This document shows positions 1 through 7,649 of a stretch of DNA of 22,705 nucleotides, one piece after another. The DNA lies in contig CALDSL010000021.1 of the NCBI GenBank assembly GCA_937920255.1, positions 1 to 22,705 on the forward strand, read 5' to 3'. The position numbers and the translations under genes are program-made. The stretch is from an uncultured Anaerolineaceae bacterium (lineage in GTDB: Bacteria; Chloroflexota; Anaerolineae; Anaerolineales; Anaerolineaceae). Below the pieces are notes generated by a model. The model saw nothing but the letters and a program-made list of their open reading frames with translations. It was not told where the DNA came from and made no database searches. Each line of letters begins with the position of its first letter. Within the stretch, counting starts at the first letter, position 1.

Positions 1-870
1 GTGATCGTGATGAACAGCTTCAAGACCGCCAGCCAGTGGTTCCCGCCGCGCCAGTTGGGGCTGGCCAACGGCCTGATCGGCGCCGGCATGGCGCTGGGTT
101 TCTTCCTCGGCTCGCTGTTGAGCGCCAACGTGCTCTCGCCGCTGCTGGGCGGCTGGCGCATGGTGCTGATCGCCTACGGGCTGGTGGGCGCGACCCTGGC
201 GGTACCGTGGGCATTCACCCGCGCCGCGCCCAACCTGGCGCAGACCACCGATGCTTCACTCTCGGTATGGCAGGCCATGCGCCACGTGGCCGGCGTGCGC
301 GATATTCGCCTGCTGGGGCTGGCGCTATTTGGTATTTTTGGCGCGGTGCAGGGGCTGCTGGGCTACCTGCCGCTGTACCTGCGCAACCTGGGCTGGCCGC
401 CCGCCAGCGCCGATGGGACCATGGCCGCGTTTAACCTGGCCAGCCTGCTGTTTGTGATGCCCATCGCGCTATATTCCGACCGGTTGGGGTCGCGCAAGCA
501 CCTGCTGCTGGCCGCGGCGGTGATCACCGCGCTCGGCATCGGCCTGTTGAGTATTGCCGGCGGTGGGTGGATCTGGGCGGCGGTGCTGCTGGCCGGGTTT
601 GTGCGCGATGGTTTTATGGCCACGTTTATCACCATGGTGATCGAAACCGATGACATCGGCGCGCTGTACGCGGGCAGCGCCGTGGGCTATGTGAACGCCT
701 TCAGCGGGCTGGGCAACGTTGTCGCCCCGCCGCTGGGCAACAGCCTGTCGGCGCTGGGAGCCGGCGCGCCGTTCGCGTTTTGGTCGGCGCTGGTGGTGGC
801 GGGCACGCTGTGCCTGGCTTTGACCCGTCGCAAAAAGGTCGAGGCGGTCGCCCCCACGCCGGCGGATTGA
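1..870 (+). CDS. MFS transporter, C-terminal part (5' end outside window)
   Basis: This is a major facilitator superfamily permease with its N-terminus missing. The frame is open at base 1, and the first visible residues already match the loop between membrane helices 4 and 5 (WFPPRQLGLANG, then a Gly-rich helix), so about four helices and 100 or more residues lie upstream of the window. Roughly eight hydrophobic segments remain, followed by a basic tail (TRRKKVE). The segment YSDRLGSRKHLL near residue 157 resembles the D-R-x-G-R/S-R/K loop that repeats after helix 8 in this family. Substrate cannot be told; the WFPxRQ signature is common in CynX/NimT-like and anion:cation symporter branches. 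The GTG at base 1 should not be taken as the true start. Confidence 0.85.
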   Translation: MIVMNSFKTASQWFPPRQLGLANGLIGAGMALGFFLGSLLSANVLSPLLGGWRMVLIAYGLVGATLAVPWAFTRAAPNLAQTTDASLSVWQAMRHVAGVRDIRLLGLALFGIFGAVQGLLGYLPLYLRNLGWPPASADGTMAAFNLASLLFVMPIALYSDRLGSRKHLLLAAAVITALGIGLLSIAGGGWIWAAVLLAGFVRDGFMATFITMVIETDDIGALYAGSAVGYVNAFSGLGNVVAPPLGNSLSALGAGAPFAFWSALVVAGTLCLALTRRKKVEAVAPTPAD

Positions 871-892
871 AAAAGGGGCCGGCAACCGGGCG

Positions 893-911
893 CGCAGGAA
901 CGCTTCCTGCG
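893..911. repeat. Perfect 8-bp inverted repeat after MFS gene
   Basis: CGCAGGAA (893-900) and TTCCTGCG (904-911) form a perfect stem with a 3-nt loop, 22 bases after the MFS stop codon. No T-run follows, so it is at best a weak or factor-dependent terminator. Confidence 0.4.
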
Positions 912-962
912 GTATAACTAAGGAGCGGCACCCAAATTCCAGCGGAGGCTTTGGACAAACCT

Positions 963-1454
963 ATGTTTCGAAACATGCGACGCAAAAAACAACTGCTGCC
1001 AGCAGACGTGACCGAACGGATTTTGCAGACCGGCCTGGTGGGCGTGCTGGGCGTGAGCGGCGACGATGATTATCCCTATGTCGTGCCGGTCAACTATTCT
1101 TATGAAGCGGGCAAAATCTACTTTCACAGCGCCAACACCGGGCACAAGCTGGATGGAATCCAGCGAAACAGTAAGGTGTCTTTCTGCGTCATCGACCGGG
1201 ACGATATCGTTCCGGAAGAATTCACATCCTACTTTCGCAGCGCCATCGCGTTTGGACGAGCCAGCATTGTGACCGATGAAGCCGTGAAGCAGCACGCTCT
1301 CGAGCTTTTGGCGCGCAAATATTCTCCCGGCCTGGAAGCCGAAGGCGCGGTGGTGATCCGCGACGAATGGAACAACGTGAGCATTGTCGAAATCGACATT
1401 GAACACGTCACGGGCAAAGAAGCGATCGAGCTGGTGAATAAAAAGGCCTCCTGA
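963..1454 (+). CDS. Pyridoxamine 5'-phosphate oxidase-like / Nim-family flavin-binding protein
   Basis: This predicted protein of 163 residues has the split-barrel fold signature of the PNPOx-like/NimA family. An N-terminal MRRK..L segment is followed by the core YPYVVPVNYSYEAGKIYFHS and TGHKLDGIQRNSKVSFCV, which in this family binds FMN or a related cofactor at a dimer interface. Family members include flavin-dependent reductases and nitroimidazole-resistance proteins; the actual substrate is unknown. It is cytoplasmic, with no signal peptide. The start is uncertain. A GGAGG at 944-948 is 14 nt upstream of the chosen ATG, a TTG at 951 lies too close to it, and a third in-frame ATG at 975 would give the MRRK start typical of Nim proteins. 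Confidence 0.8.
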   Translation: MFRNMRRKKQLLPADVTERILQTGLVGVLGVSGDDDYPYVVPVNYSYEAGKIYFHSANTGHKLDGIQRNSKVSFCVIDRDDIVPEEFTSYFRSAIAFGRASIVTDEAVKQHALELLARKYSPGLEAEGAVVIRDEWNNVSIVEIDIEHVTGKEAIELVNKKAS

Positions 1455-1561
1455 AATTTTTGGAGGGCCGGGCGGGATGATCGACAGGGTATTTTCTTAA
1501 CTGCTATCGCACAACATGTAGTTTCTCAAAGTTCACCATCTGAAAACGTGGAGGGATCGCG

Positions 1562-2419
1562 ATGATAGCCAGACATCAATTCGGTCGTACGGGGCATTTG
1601 AGTTCGCGCGTGCTGCTGGGGGCGGCCGCCTATTGGGATATGCCGCAGGCGGAAGTGGACGCTTCCATCGAGCTGGCAATTTCGTACGGGGTCAACCACG
1701 TCGATGTGGCCGCCAGCTACGGCAAGGCTGAAGTGCTGCTGGGGGATTGGATCGGGCGGCACGGCCGGCCGTTCTTTCTGGCCACCAAAACCGAGGGCCG
1801 CACTGCGATGGCTGCGCGGGAAGACCTGCACCGCTCACTGGAACGGTTGAAGGTGGATCAGGTGGACCTGTTGCAACTGCACAACCTGGTCGACCCCGAC
1901 GAGTGGGAGACGGCCATGGGGCCTGGCGGCGCGTTGGAGGCGGCGATCGATGCGCGCGCGCAGGGGCTGGTGCGTTTTATCGGCGTCACCGGGCACGGCG
2001 TGACGGTGCCGGTGATGCATTACCGGGCGCTGGAGCGCTTTGACTTCGACTCGGTGCTGCTGCCGATCAGTTATGTGATGATGCAAAATGCGGAGTACTG
2101 CGAGAATGTTGAGCGTCTGTTAAATGTTTGCCGCCAGCGCGGCGTGGCGGTGCAGGCGATCAAGTCGCTGGTGCACGCGCCGTGGGGCGGTCACACGCCC
2201 GACCGTAACACCTGGTACCGGCCATTGGAAGATCAGGCCGATATTGACCGGGCGGTGCATTGGGTGCTGGGGTACGAGGGGGTGTTCCTCAACTCGGTTG
2301 GGGATGTGAATCTGCTGCCGCGCGTGCTGGACGCAGCCGACCGCTTCGCCGTTATGCCCAGCGATGAAGACATGCGCGCCCAGGTGAATGCGCTGGGGAT
2401 GAAGCCGCTGTTCACGTAG
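1562..2419 (+). CDS. Aldo/keto reductase family oxidoreductase
   Basis: This 285-residue protein is a single-domain (alpha/beta)8-barrel aldo/keto reductase. It would use NAD(P)H to reduce carbonyl groups, or run in reverse. The catalytic tetrad is visible in order: Asp48 and Tyr53 in NHVDVAASYG, Lys76 in LATKTEG and His107 in LLQLHN. The N-terminus (RHQFGRTGHLSSRVLLG) is the usual barrel-closing hairpin. GGAGGG at 1550-1555 sits 6 nt before the ATG and fixes the start. The C-terminus is shorter than in many relatives (about 310-330 residues), and no C-terminal ferredoxin CxxC motifs are seen. The physiological substrate cannot be assigned from sequence. Confidence 0.9.
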   Translation: MIARHQFGRTGHLSSRVLLGAAAYWDMPQAEVDASIELAISYGVNHVDVAASYGKAEVLLGDWIGRHGRPFFLATKTEGRTAMAAREDLHRSLERLKVDQVDLLQLHNLVDPDEWETAMGPGGALEAAIDARAQGLVRFIGVTGHGVTVPVMHYRALERFDFDSVLLPISYVMMQNAEYCENVERLLNVCRQRGVAVQAIKSLVHAPWGGHTPDRNTWYRPLEDQADIDRAVHWVLGYEGVFLNSVGDVNLLPRVLDAADRFAVMPSDEDMRAQVNALGMKPLFT

Positions 2420-2453
2420 GGCTTGAGGGTGCATCCCCGAAATATATTTGTAG

Positions 2454-2484
2454 GTTGGGTTGAGCGGTTTTTGCGAAACCCAAC
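2454..2484. repeat. Inverted repeat GTTGGGTT-N15-AACCCAAC
   Basis: An 8-bp perfect inverted repeat (2454-2461 with 2477-2484) lies just after the aldo/keto reductase gene. It resembles the dispersed GGTTGGGTT...AACCCAAC palindromes seen in many environmental bacterial genomes. It may be a transcribed hairpin or a repeat-family copy. Confidence 0.55.
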
Positions 2485-2535
2485 ATCTTTGCGTCAACAG
2501 CCTGTCGCCCTTTGTGGGCCACGCAAAAAGATTTC

Positions 2536-2629
2536 ACCGCGAAGAAGCGAAGAGCGCGAAGAAAAACGCGAAGAACAGCGATTTAAAATCTTCTTCGCGT
2601 TTCCTTCGCGTTCTTCGCATCTTCGCGGT
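2536..2629. repeat. Long near-perfect inverted repeat of GCGAAGA units
   Basis: The left arm (2536-2575, starting ACCGCGAAGAAGCGAAGAG) pairs with the right arm (2591-2629, ending ATCTTCGCGGT) over about 40 positions with three mismatches and one single-base bulge, around a 15-nt AT-rich loop (2576-2590). Each arm is itself built from repeated GCGAAGA words. Repeats of this composition are widespread in bacterial genomes. The element ends 83 bases before the cyclase-family start. Confidence 0.85.
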
Positions 2630-2712
2630 TCGCTTATATGGATTATCATATAAGCAAAGAGCTACGAGATGCGTTTCGCAAGCCATCAAGTACGATCCGA
2701 AAGGCGGCGGGG

Positions 2713-3405
2713 ATGCCGGAGATAATCGACTTAAGCCAGGAAATCTACGCGGGGATGCCGGTGTTTCCCGGGCTGCCGGAGGTGGAAATCTCCGTGCACG
2801 TGACCCACGAGGAGTGGGATGGGATCACGGACAGCGATGTGGTCTCGCCGGCGGTCAACCGGATGGTGCTGGGCGAGCATACCGGAACGCACGTGGATGC
2901 GCTCAACCACATGACGCGCGCCAACCGCGGGCAGTCCATCGACACCATGCCGTTAAGCCTGTTCTATACCGAAGGCATCTGCCTGGACCTTTCCCACAAG
3001 GGGCTGCGGGAACTGATCGAGCCGGCCGACCTGGTGCAGGCGCTGACCGCGGCCGGGCTGGAGATCCGCCAGGGCGACACGGTGCTGCTGTACACCGATC
3101 ACTACCGGCGCGCGTATAACACGCCGGACTGGCAAAACGGGCCGGGGATCAGCGCGGCGGCCGCGCGCTGGCTGGGCGGGCAGGGCATCGCCGCGTTTGG
3201 GGTGGAAATGGCCTCGCCGGGTGTGCGCCGCGTGTCCAACAAGGAAGTCCACACGATCTGCGGCGAGATGGGCTTCACCCATTACGAAAATCTGATCAAC
3301 CTGCACCTGCTGGTGGGGCGTGGGCGTTTTCGCTTCATCGCTCTGCCGCTCAAGATCCGCGGCGGCACCGGCTCGCCGGTGCGGGCCGTGGCGGTGTTTG
3401 AATGA
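2713..3405 (+). CDS. Cyclase family protein, kynurenine formamidase-like metal hydrolase
   Basis: This 230-residue protein belongs to the cyclase/KynB family of metal-dependent hydrolases, which includes arylformamidases (N-formylkynurenine to kynurenine plus formate) and other cyclic amide or ester hydrolases. The family metal-binding motif HxGTHxDxxxH appears as His56-Thr-Gly-Thr-His60-Val-Asp62-Ala-Leu-Asn-His66, preceded by the typical opening IIDLSQEIYAGMPVFPG. Length matches the family (about 210-260). I start at ATG 2713 because the family motif begins right there. An in-frame ATG at 2638 would add 25 residues encoded next to the inverted repeat and looks non-homologous. No kynurenine-pathway partners are adjacent, so the substrate is open. 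Confidence 0.85.
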   Translation: MPEIIDLSQEIYAGMPVFPGLPEVEISVHVTHEEWDGITDSDVVSPAVNRMVLGEHTGTHVDALNHMTRANRGQSIDTMPLSLFYTEGICLDLSHKGLRELIEPADLVQALTAAGLEIRQGDTVLLYTDHYRRAYNTPDWQNGPGISAAAARWLGGQGIAAFGVEMASPGVRRVSNKEVHTICGEMGFTHYENLINLHLLVGRGRFRFIALPLKIRGGTGSPVRAVAVFE

Positions 3406-3411
3406 TTCTGG

Positions 3412-4083
3412 TTACTCTTTCGACCGGATCAGCCCGTGCTGCAGGGCGTAGCGCACCAGTTCGACGCGCGAATTGAGCTGGAGCTTGGTCATCACGCGCG
3501 TTTTGTAGGTTTCGACCGTCTTTTCGCTGAGGAACAGCTTTTCGGCCGCCTGGCGGTTGGTGTAGCCCATCGCCACCAGCACCAGAATCTCGTGCTCGCG
3601 CTTGCTCAGCGGGTCGGGGGCGATTTCATCCTCGCGCGCGGGCAGCATTTCACTGGCGGGCTCGTTTTCGAACAGGATGCCGCGGTGCGCCGGGTGCAGG
3701 TACGTGCCGCCCTGGTTGACCACGCGGATGGCCGAGAGAAGCTCGTCATTGGCCGCCTGCTTGATCACATAACCCAGCGCGCCCTGCGCCAGCGCCAACC
3801 GCAGGTACTGCTCGTCGTTGTGCATGGTGAGGATCAGAAACCGGCTGCGCGGCGATTTTTCCTGCAACAGCCCCAAACCGGCCAGCCCGTTCACCTCGGG
3901 CAGCGACAGGTCGAGGATCACCACATCCGGCTGCAGCCTGCCGATCTCCTCCACGGCCTGCGAGACCAGCGCGGCTTCCCCCACGACGTTCATATCTTCT
4001 TCGGCGTTGAGCAGCATGCGCATCCCCGAGCGCAGCACGGTGTGGTCGTCGACCAGGTAGATGCGAATGGGATCAGGCAGCAT
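3412..4083 (-). CDS. NarL/FixJ-type response regulator
   Basis: This 223-residue regulator has an N-terminal receiver domain and a C-terminal LuxR-type helix-turn-helix. Receiver residues are visible: acidic pair Asp12/Asp13, phospho-acceptor Asp58 (VVILDLSLPE), Thr86 (LILTMHN) and Lys108 (YVIKQA). The DNA-binding domain runs from about residue 158 (LSKREHEILVLVAMGYTNRQ, then SEKTVETYKTRV). The ATG at 4083 is chosen because the receiver fold starts immediately after it; it overlaps the end of the upstream kinase gene by 11 bases, indicating translational coupling. With the kinase it forms a pair divergent from the hydrogenase operon, which is its most likely target by context. The frame extends upstream to 4242 only as overlap with the kinase. 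Confidence 0.9.
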   Translation of the reverse strand: MLPDPIRIYLVDDHTVLRSGMRMLLNAEEDMNVVGEAALVSQAVEEIGRLQPDVVILDLSLPEVNGLAGLGLLQEKSPRSRFLILTMHNDEQYLRLALAQGALGYVIKQAANDELLSAIRVVNQGGTYLHPAHRGILFENEPASEMLPAREDEIAPDPLSKREHEILVLVAMGYTNRQAAEKLFLSEKTVETYKTRVMTKLQLNSRVELVRYALQHGLIRSKE

Positions 4084-5317
4084 GTTTTTGCTCCCACGGA
4101 ACTTCAATATAAATGGAAGCGCCCTTGCCGGGTGAAGATTCCACCGTGAGCCGGCCGCCGGCCAGTTCGGCGCGCTCTTCCATGCTGAACAACCCCAGGT
4201 GGCGGTCGCGGTCTTCCCGGCCGCGGATTTCTTTGGGGTCAAAGCCGACGCCGTTGTCTTCGATGATCACCGTCAGCGCGTCGCTGCCCTGGTTGAGGAT
4301 AACGCTGGCGCGGGTGGCCTGGGCGTGGCGCACCACGTTGGTCAGCGATTCCTGGACGATGCGGTACACGGTGATTTCCGCGTCGCGGCTGACGCGGCGG
4401 CCGTTGCTGCCCACGATCTCGTAGTCGACGGCCAGGCCCAGGCGCGCCGGGCAGTCCTCCAGATAGCGCGTGAGGGCCGGGATCAAGCCCAGCTCATCGA
4501 GCAGGGGCGGGCGCAATTCCAGCGCCAGGTCGTGGATGGATGCCATCATTCCGCATATCGTCTCCGACAGATCCTGGATCAGGTCTTGTTTCTTGCTGCA
4601 CGAATCGGTGTTTTCCAGCACGCGCATGCCCAGCAGCAGGGATGTCAGGTTTTGCCCCATGTCGTCGTGCAGCTCGCGCGAGATTCGGCGGCGTTCCTCT
4701 TCCTGCGCCGAGACGACGTTGTTGAGCAGCTTTTTCAGCATCAGTTCTTTGTTCTGGATCTCGTCCCACAGGCGCGCGTTCTCAATCGCCACCGCCAGTT
4801 GCGGGCCGATGGCGCGCAACAGATCCACGTCGGCCGGGCAGATCTGGCCGGGATGGTCAAAGGCGATGTTCAACTGGCCCACCAGCCGCGACTTGGTTTT
4901 CAGCGGCACCGAAATATGCCCAACGATCTTCTCCTCCGGCTCGCCTTCGATCAACAGCAGCGGGCAACCTTTGGCCAGCGCGTTGACGATGACGATTTCT
5001 TTGGTGCGGCGCACGCGGTCGCACACGCAGTGCACCAGGCAGGGCGAGGCCTTGCCGTCTTCTGTGTTGGAAAAGCACAGCCCTTTATAACCGGTGAAGG
5101 AAATGCAGCCGCCGTCTTTTTCATGCAGGCAGACCCAGCCGATGGAAGAATTCACCATCGAGAGCACGAAATCGAGCACGCCTTGCAGCGTGTCGGTCAG
5201 GTTGGCGCCGTTGCTGATGATCTCGAAAATCGAGGTCAGCAGCATCAACTCACGGTGCTGCTGGTCACCTGGGGGGGCAGGTTCAGAACGGTCTGGGCCG
5301 GCGGAAGAAGCTTCCAT
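4073..5317 (-). CDS. GAF-domain sensor histidine kinase (NarX/DegS-type), Cys-rich sensor
   Basis: This cytoplasmic kinase of 414 residues has a GAF-like sensor (about 25-185), a coiled segment, a HisKA_3 dimerisation domain with phospho-accepting His217 in RRRISRELHDDMGQ, and an HATPase_c domain (VQESLTNVVRHA; DNGVGFD; GLFSMEERAELAGG). No transmembrane helix is seen. The sensor part holds eight cysteines (63, 71, 81, 93, 97, 99, 118, 160), including C-x3-C-x-C at 93-99, which suggests a redox, metal or Fe-S signal; this is inference. The start is ATG 5317; a TTG at 5335 would add six residues. It overlaps its response regulator by 11 bases and faces away from the hydrogenase small-subunit gene. 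Confidence 0.88.
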   Translation of the reverse strand: MEASSAGPDRSEPAPPGDQQHRELMLLTSIFEIISNGANLTDTLQGVLDFVLSMVNSSIGWVCLHEKDGGCISFTGYKGLCFSNTEDGKASPCLVHCVCDRVRRTKEIVIVNALAKGCPLLLIEGEPEEKIVGHISVPLKTKSRLVGQLNIAFDHPGQICPADVDLLRAIGPQLAVAIENARLWDEIQNKELMLKKLLNNVVSAQEEERRRISRELHDDMGQNLTSLLLGMRVLENTDSCSKKQDLIQDLSETICGMMASIHDLALELRPPLLDELGLIPALTRYLEDCPARLGLAVDYEIVGSNGRRVSRDAEITVYRIVQESLTNVVRHAQATRASVILNQGSDALTVIIEDNGVGFDPKEIRGREDRDRHLGLFSMEERAELAGGRLTVESSPGKGASIYIEVPWEQKHAA

Positions 5318-5369
5318 ATGAAATCCAATTTTCAATCAAACAAATTATGGGAGGAATAGAACCGTATTC

Positions 5370-5421
5370 ATTATATACATTATTTGCTTCATTTTGTCAG
5401 GTTTTTCCTGACATGTATATA
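5370..5421. promoter_or_regulatory. Divergent promoter/operator candidate between kinase and hydrogenase
   Basis: A nested inverted repeat sits in the 278-bp intergenic region. Outer arms are TATATACAT (5372-5380) and ATGTATATA (5413-5421); inner arms are TGTCAGG (5395-5401) and CCTGACA (5407-5413) around TTTTT. On the + strand TTGTCA (5394-5399) and TATATA (5416-5421), 16 nt apart, could be -35/-10 for the hydrogenase operon. On the - strand CTGACA (5400-5395) with TATATA (5377-5372, 17-nt spacer) or TATAAT (5375-5370) could serve the kinase gene. The symmetric core overlaps both -35 regions. Promoter assignment is by eye only. Confidence 0.5.
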
Positions 5422-5595
5422 CGTTTTCAAAGAAAATATCAGAACCAGCCTGATAGAAAAGCCGTTTTCAAATGGTTAAGATAAACCATATCGCATTCTC
5501 ACCATCATCTATATTGTGCGCTCTTTGTCTCTGGCCGGGGCCCGTCCCCCTGGCGCCGGTCTCCCCAGGATAGATCTCGATAAGGAACCAAGCCT

Positions 5596-6762
5596 ATGAT
5601 CCCAGAACAGCAAAGCGTTGAAGAGTCGTTGAGGAAACGCGGCGTAACCCGGCGTGACTTCCTCAAATTGTGCGCGGTGATGGCCGCCACGCTGGCCATG
5701 CCGAAAACGGTGCACGCCGAGATCGAGCGGGCGCTCTCGACCAACAAGCGCACACCGGTGATCTGGCTGGAATTTCAGGACTGCGCCGGGTGCAGCGAGT
5801 CGTTCTTACGCGCATCGCGGCCCTCGGCGGCGGAGGTGGTTCTGGAAACCCTGTCAGTGGACTACCACGAGACGATCATGGCCGCCTCCGGCAAGCTGGC
5901 CGAAGACGCCAAGGCCAAGACCATCAGCGAGGGCGGTTACCTGCTGGTGGTGGAAGGCTCAATCCCCATCGCGGAAAACGGCGCGTTCTGTTGCATCGGC
6001 GGGCGCAGCGCGGAAGACCTGCTGCGCGAGGCGGCGGCCAATGCCGTGGCGGTGATCGCGGTGGGAAGCTGCGCGTCGTTCGGCGGGCTGCCCAAGGCCG
6101 CGCCCAACCCGACCAACGCCAAGAGCGTGATGGAACTGATCACCGACAAGCCGGTGCTCAACCTGCCCGGCTGCCCGATGAACGTGGTCAACCTGACCGC
6201 CACGGTGGTGCATTACCTGACGTTTGGGGCGCTGCCGGCGATGGACGACCTGCACCGCCCGCTGTTTGCCTACGGCGCGCTGATCCACGACAACTGCGAG
6301 CGCCGCGGCCACTTTGACAAGGGCGAATTCGTGCGCGCCTGGGGCGATGTGGGCCACCAAAACGGCTGGTGCCTGTACCAGATGGGCTGCAAAGGCCCGC
6401 TCACCTCGCACAACTGCCCCTCCGTACGCTGGAATGACGGCACCAACTGGCCGGTGGGCGGCGGCCACGGCTGCATTGGCTGCTCGGAACCGGATTTCTG
6501 GGAGCAGGACACCTACGTGCCGGTGAAGCTGCAGGAAATCACCCCGCCCATCGCCTACGCGCCGGCGGGCGCGGCGCCAGAGGGCGTGACGCCCCAGGGC
6601 GCGGGTCTGACGGCAGGCGTGATCGGCGCGGTCGGTGGGGCGGCTCTGGCCTTTGGCTATTCGGTGCTCACCAACCGCACGCGCGGCATCCTGGAAGAAG
6701 CGCAAGAAGAAGAGCACGGTGAGGGCGCTTCGCCGCAGCCGAGTGCTCCGGAAGGAGGCTAA
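5596..6762 (+). CDS. [NiFe]-hydrogenase small subunit, Tat-exported, membrane-anchored (HybO/HyaA-like)
   Basis: This 388-residue electron-transfer subunit of a group 1 uptake hydrogenase has a twin-arginine signal (TRRDFLK, Arg19-Arg20, then a hydrophobic stretch and a likely cleavage after VHA41). Ligands for three Fe-S clusters follow. Proximal: Cys63, Cys66, Cys159, Cys193. Distal: His231, Cys234, Cys259, Cys265. Medial: Cys274, Cys293, Cys296 with Pro286, the pattern of a [3Fe-4S] cluster. A C-terminal hydrophobic helix at about 336-358 would anchor it in the membrane, followed by an acidic tail. AAGGAA at 5582-5587 precedes the ATG by 8 nt. It is the first gene of a five-gene operon in the order of E. 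coli hybOABCD. The low-oxygen-tolerance cysteines next to the proximal cluster are not seen. Confidence 0.95.
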   Translation: MIPEQQSVEESLRKRGVTRRDFLKLCAVMAATLAMPKTVHAEIERALSTNKRTPVIWLEFQDCAGCSESFLRASRPSAAEVVLETLSVDYHETIMAASGKLAEDAKAKTISEGGYLLVVEGSIPIAENGAFCCIGGRSAEDLLREAAANAVAVIAVGSCASFGGLPKAAPNPTNAKSVMELITDKPVLNLPGCPMNVVNLTATVVHYLTFGALPAMDDLHRPLFAYGALIHDNCERRGHFDKGEFVRAWGDVGHQNGWCLYQMGCKGPLTSHNCPSVRWNDGTNWPVGGGHGCIGCSEPDFWEQDTYVPVKLQEITPPIAYAPAGAAPEGVTPQGAGLTAGVIGAVGGAALAFGYSVLTNRTRGILEEAQEEEHGEGASPQPSAPEGG

Positions 6763-6764
6763 CC

Positions 6765-7649
6765 ATGCCTGTCAGCCGGAGAGATTTTTTGAAAATGGCG
6801 GGTTTAGGCCTGGTTGGGAGCGGCCTGCCTGCCACCCCGCTGAAGCAGATTGCCAGGAACGTCACGACCGACAATGCGGCATCGATGCTGTACGATGCCA
6901 CCAAATGCGTCGGCTGCCGGGCGTGCCAGGTGGCGTGCAAGCAGCGCTCGGGTTTGCCGGCCGAACCGGACGCGCAGGGGTTGTATGAGACACCTCGCGA
7001 CCTCAGCGCGAATACCTGGACGATGATCAAACTGGCAAAGGAGAACAGCGAAATCTCCTTTGTGAAGAACCAGTGCATGCACTGCCTGGAACCGGCCTGT
7101 GTTTCGGTCTGCCCGGTGGTGGCGCTGGAGAAACTGGAAAGCGGGCCGGTGATCTACCACCCCGAGCGTTGCATTGGCTGCCGCTATTGCATGGCGGCCT
7201 GCCCGTTTGGCATCCCCAAAAGCCAATGGGAGGAGAACCTGCCGCTGATCCAGAAATGCGACTTCTGCGCCGACCGCCTGGCGAAAGGCGAAGCGCCGGC
7301 CTGCGGCGAGGCCTGCCCGACCGGCGCGTTGATCTACGGCACGCGTGGGGAGATGCTGGGCAAGGCGCACGCACGCCTGGCGAGCGACAAGAACTATATC
7401 CAGGACGTGTACGGTGAATCGGAAGTGGGCGGCACATCCATGCTGTACATTGCCGGGGTGGGGTTCGATGCGCTGGGCTTCCCCAGGTTGAAAGACGACC
7501 CGCTGACGGCCATCACCTGGCCGTATATGAAGGCCGTGCCGGCGGTGATCGCGGTGATGGCTTCGTTGAGCACGGCCATCTACTTCCGCACCCACCGCGA
7601 CAAGGGCAAACAGAACGGAGAGGAGGCGAGCGATGGCAGTAAAGATTGA
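6765..7649 (+). CDS. hybA: HybA-like periplasmic ferredoxin subunit with four [4Fe-4S] clusters
   Basis: This 294-residue protein would relay electrons from the hydrogenase small subunit to the membrane subunit. It has a Tat motif (SRRDFLKMAGLGL at residues 4-16). Sixteen cysteines sit in four groups: 48/51/54/58, 104/107/112/116, 136/139/142/146 and 165/168/180/184, the layout of DMSO reductase-type iron-sulfur subunits. A C-terminal hydrophobic helix (about 252-274) with a basic end suggests membrane attachment, as in HybA of E. coli. A strong Shine-Dalgarno AAGGAGG (6753-6759 region) overlaps the end of the previous gene; only two bases separate the two genes. Its last 17 bases overlap the HybB-like gene. 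Confidence 0.93.
   Translation: MPVSRRDFLKMAGLGLVGSGLPATPLKQIARNVTTDNAASMLYDATKCVGCRACQVACKQRSGLPAEPDAQGLYETPRDLSANTWTMIKLAKENSEISFVKNQCMHCLEPACVSVCPVVALEKLESGPVIYHPERCIGCRYCMAACPFGIPKSQWEENLPLIQKCDFCADRLAKGEAPACGEACPTGALIYGTRGEMLGKAHARLASDKNYIQDVYGESEVGGTSMLYIAGVGFDALGFPRLKDDPLTAITWPYMKAVPAVIAVMASLSTAIYFRTHRDKGKQNGEEASDGSKD

Noticed and set aside
2460..3119. 219-residue frame starting in the intergenic repeat
   Set aside because: It translates the palindromic repeat and then overlaps the cyclase gene out of frame; Arg/Gly-rich with no domain.
4199..5359. 386-residue + strand frame opposite the GAF kinase
   Set aside because: It has no start signal or domain, and the opposite strand carries all histidine kinase motifs.
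5422..5595. Additional small gene upstream of the hydrogenase small subunit
   Set aside because: No start with a ribosome binding site and no frame with plausible composition; it reads as leader sequence.
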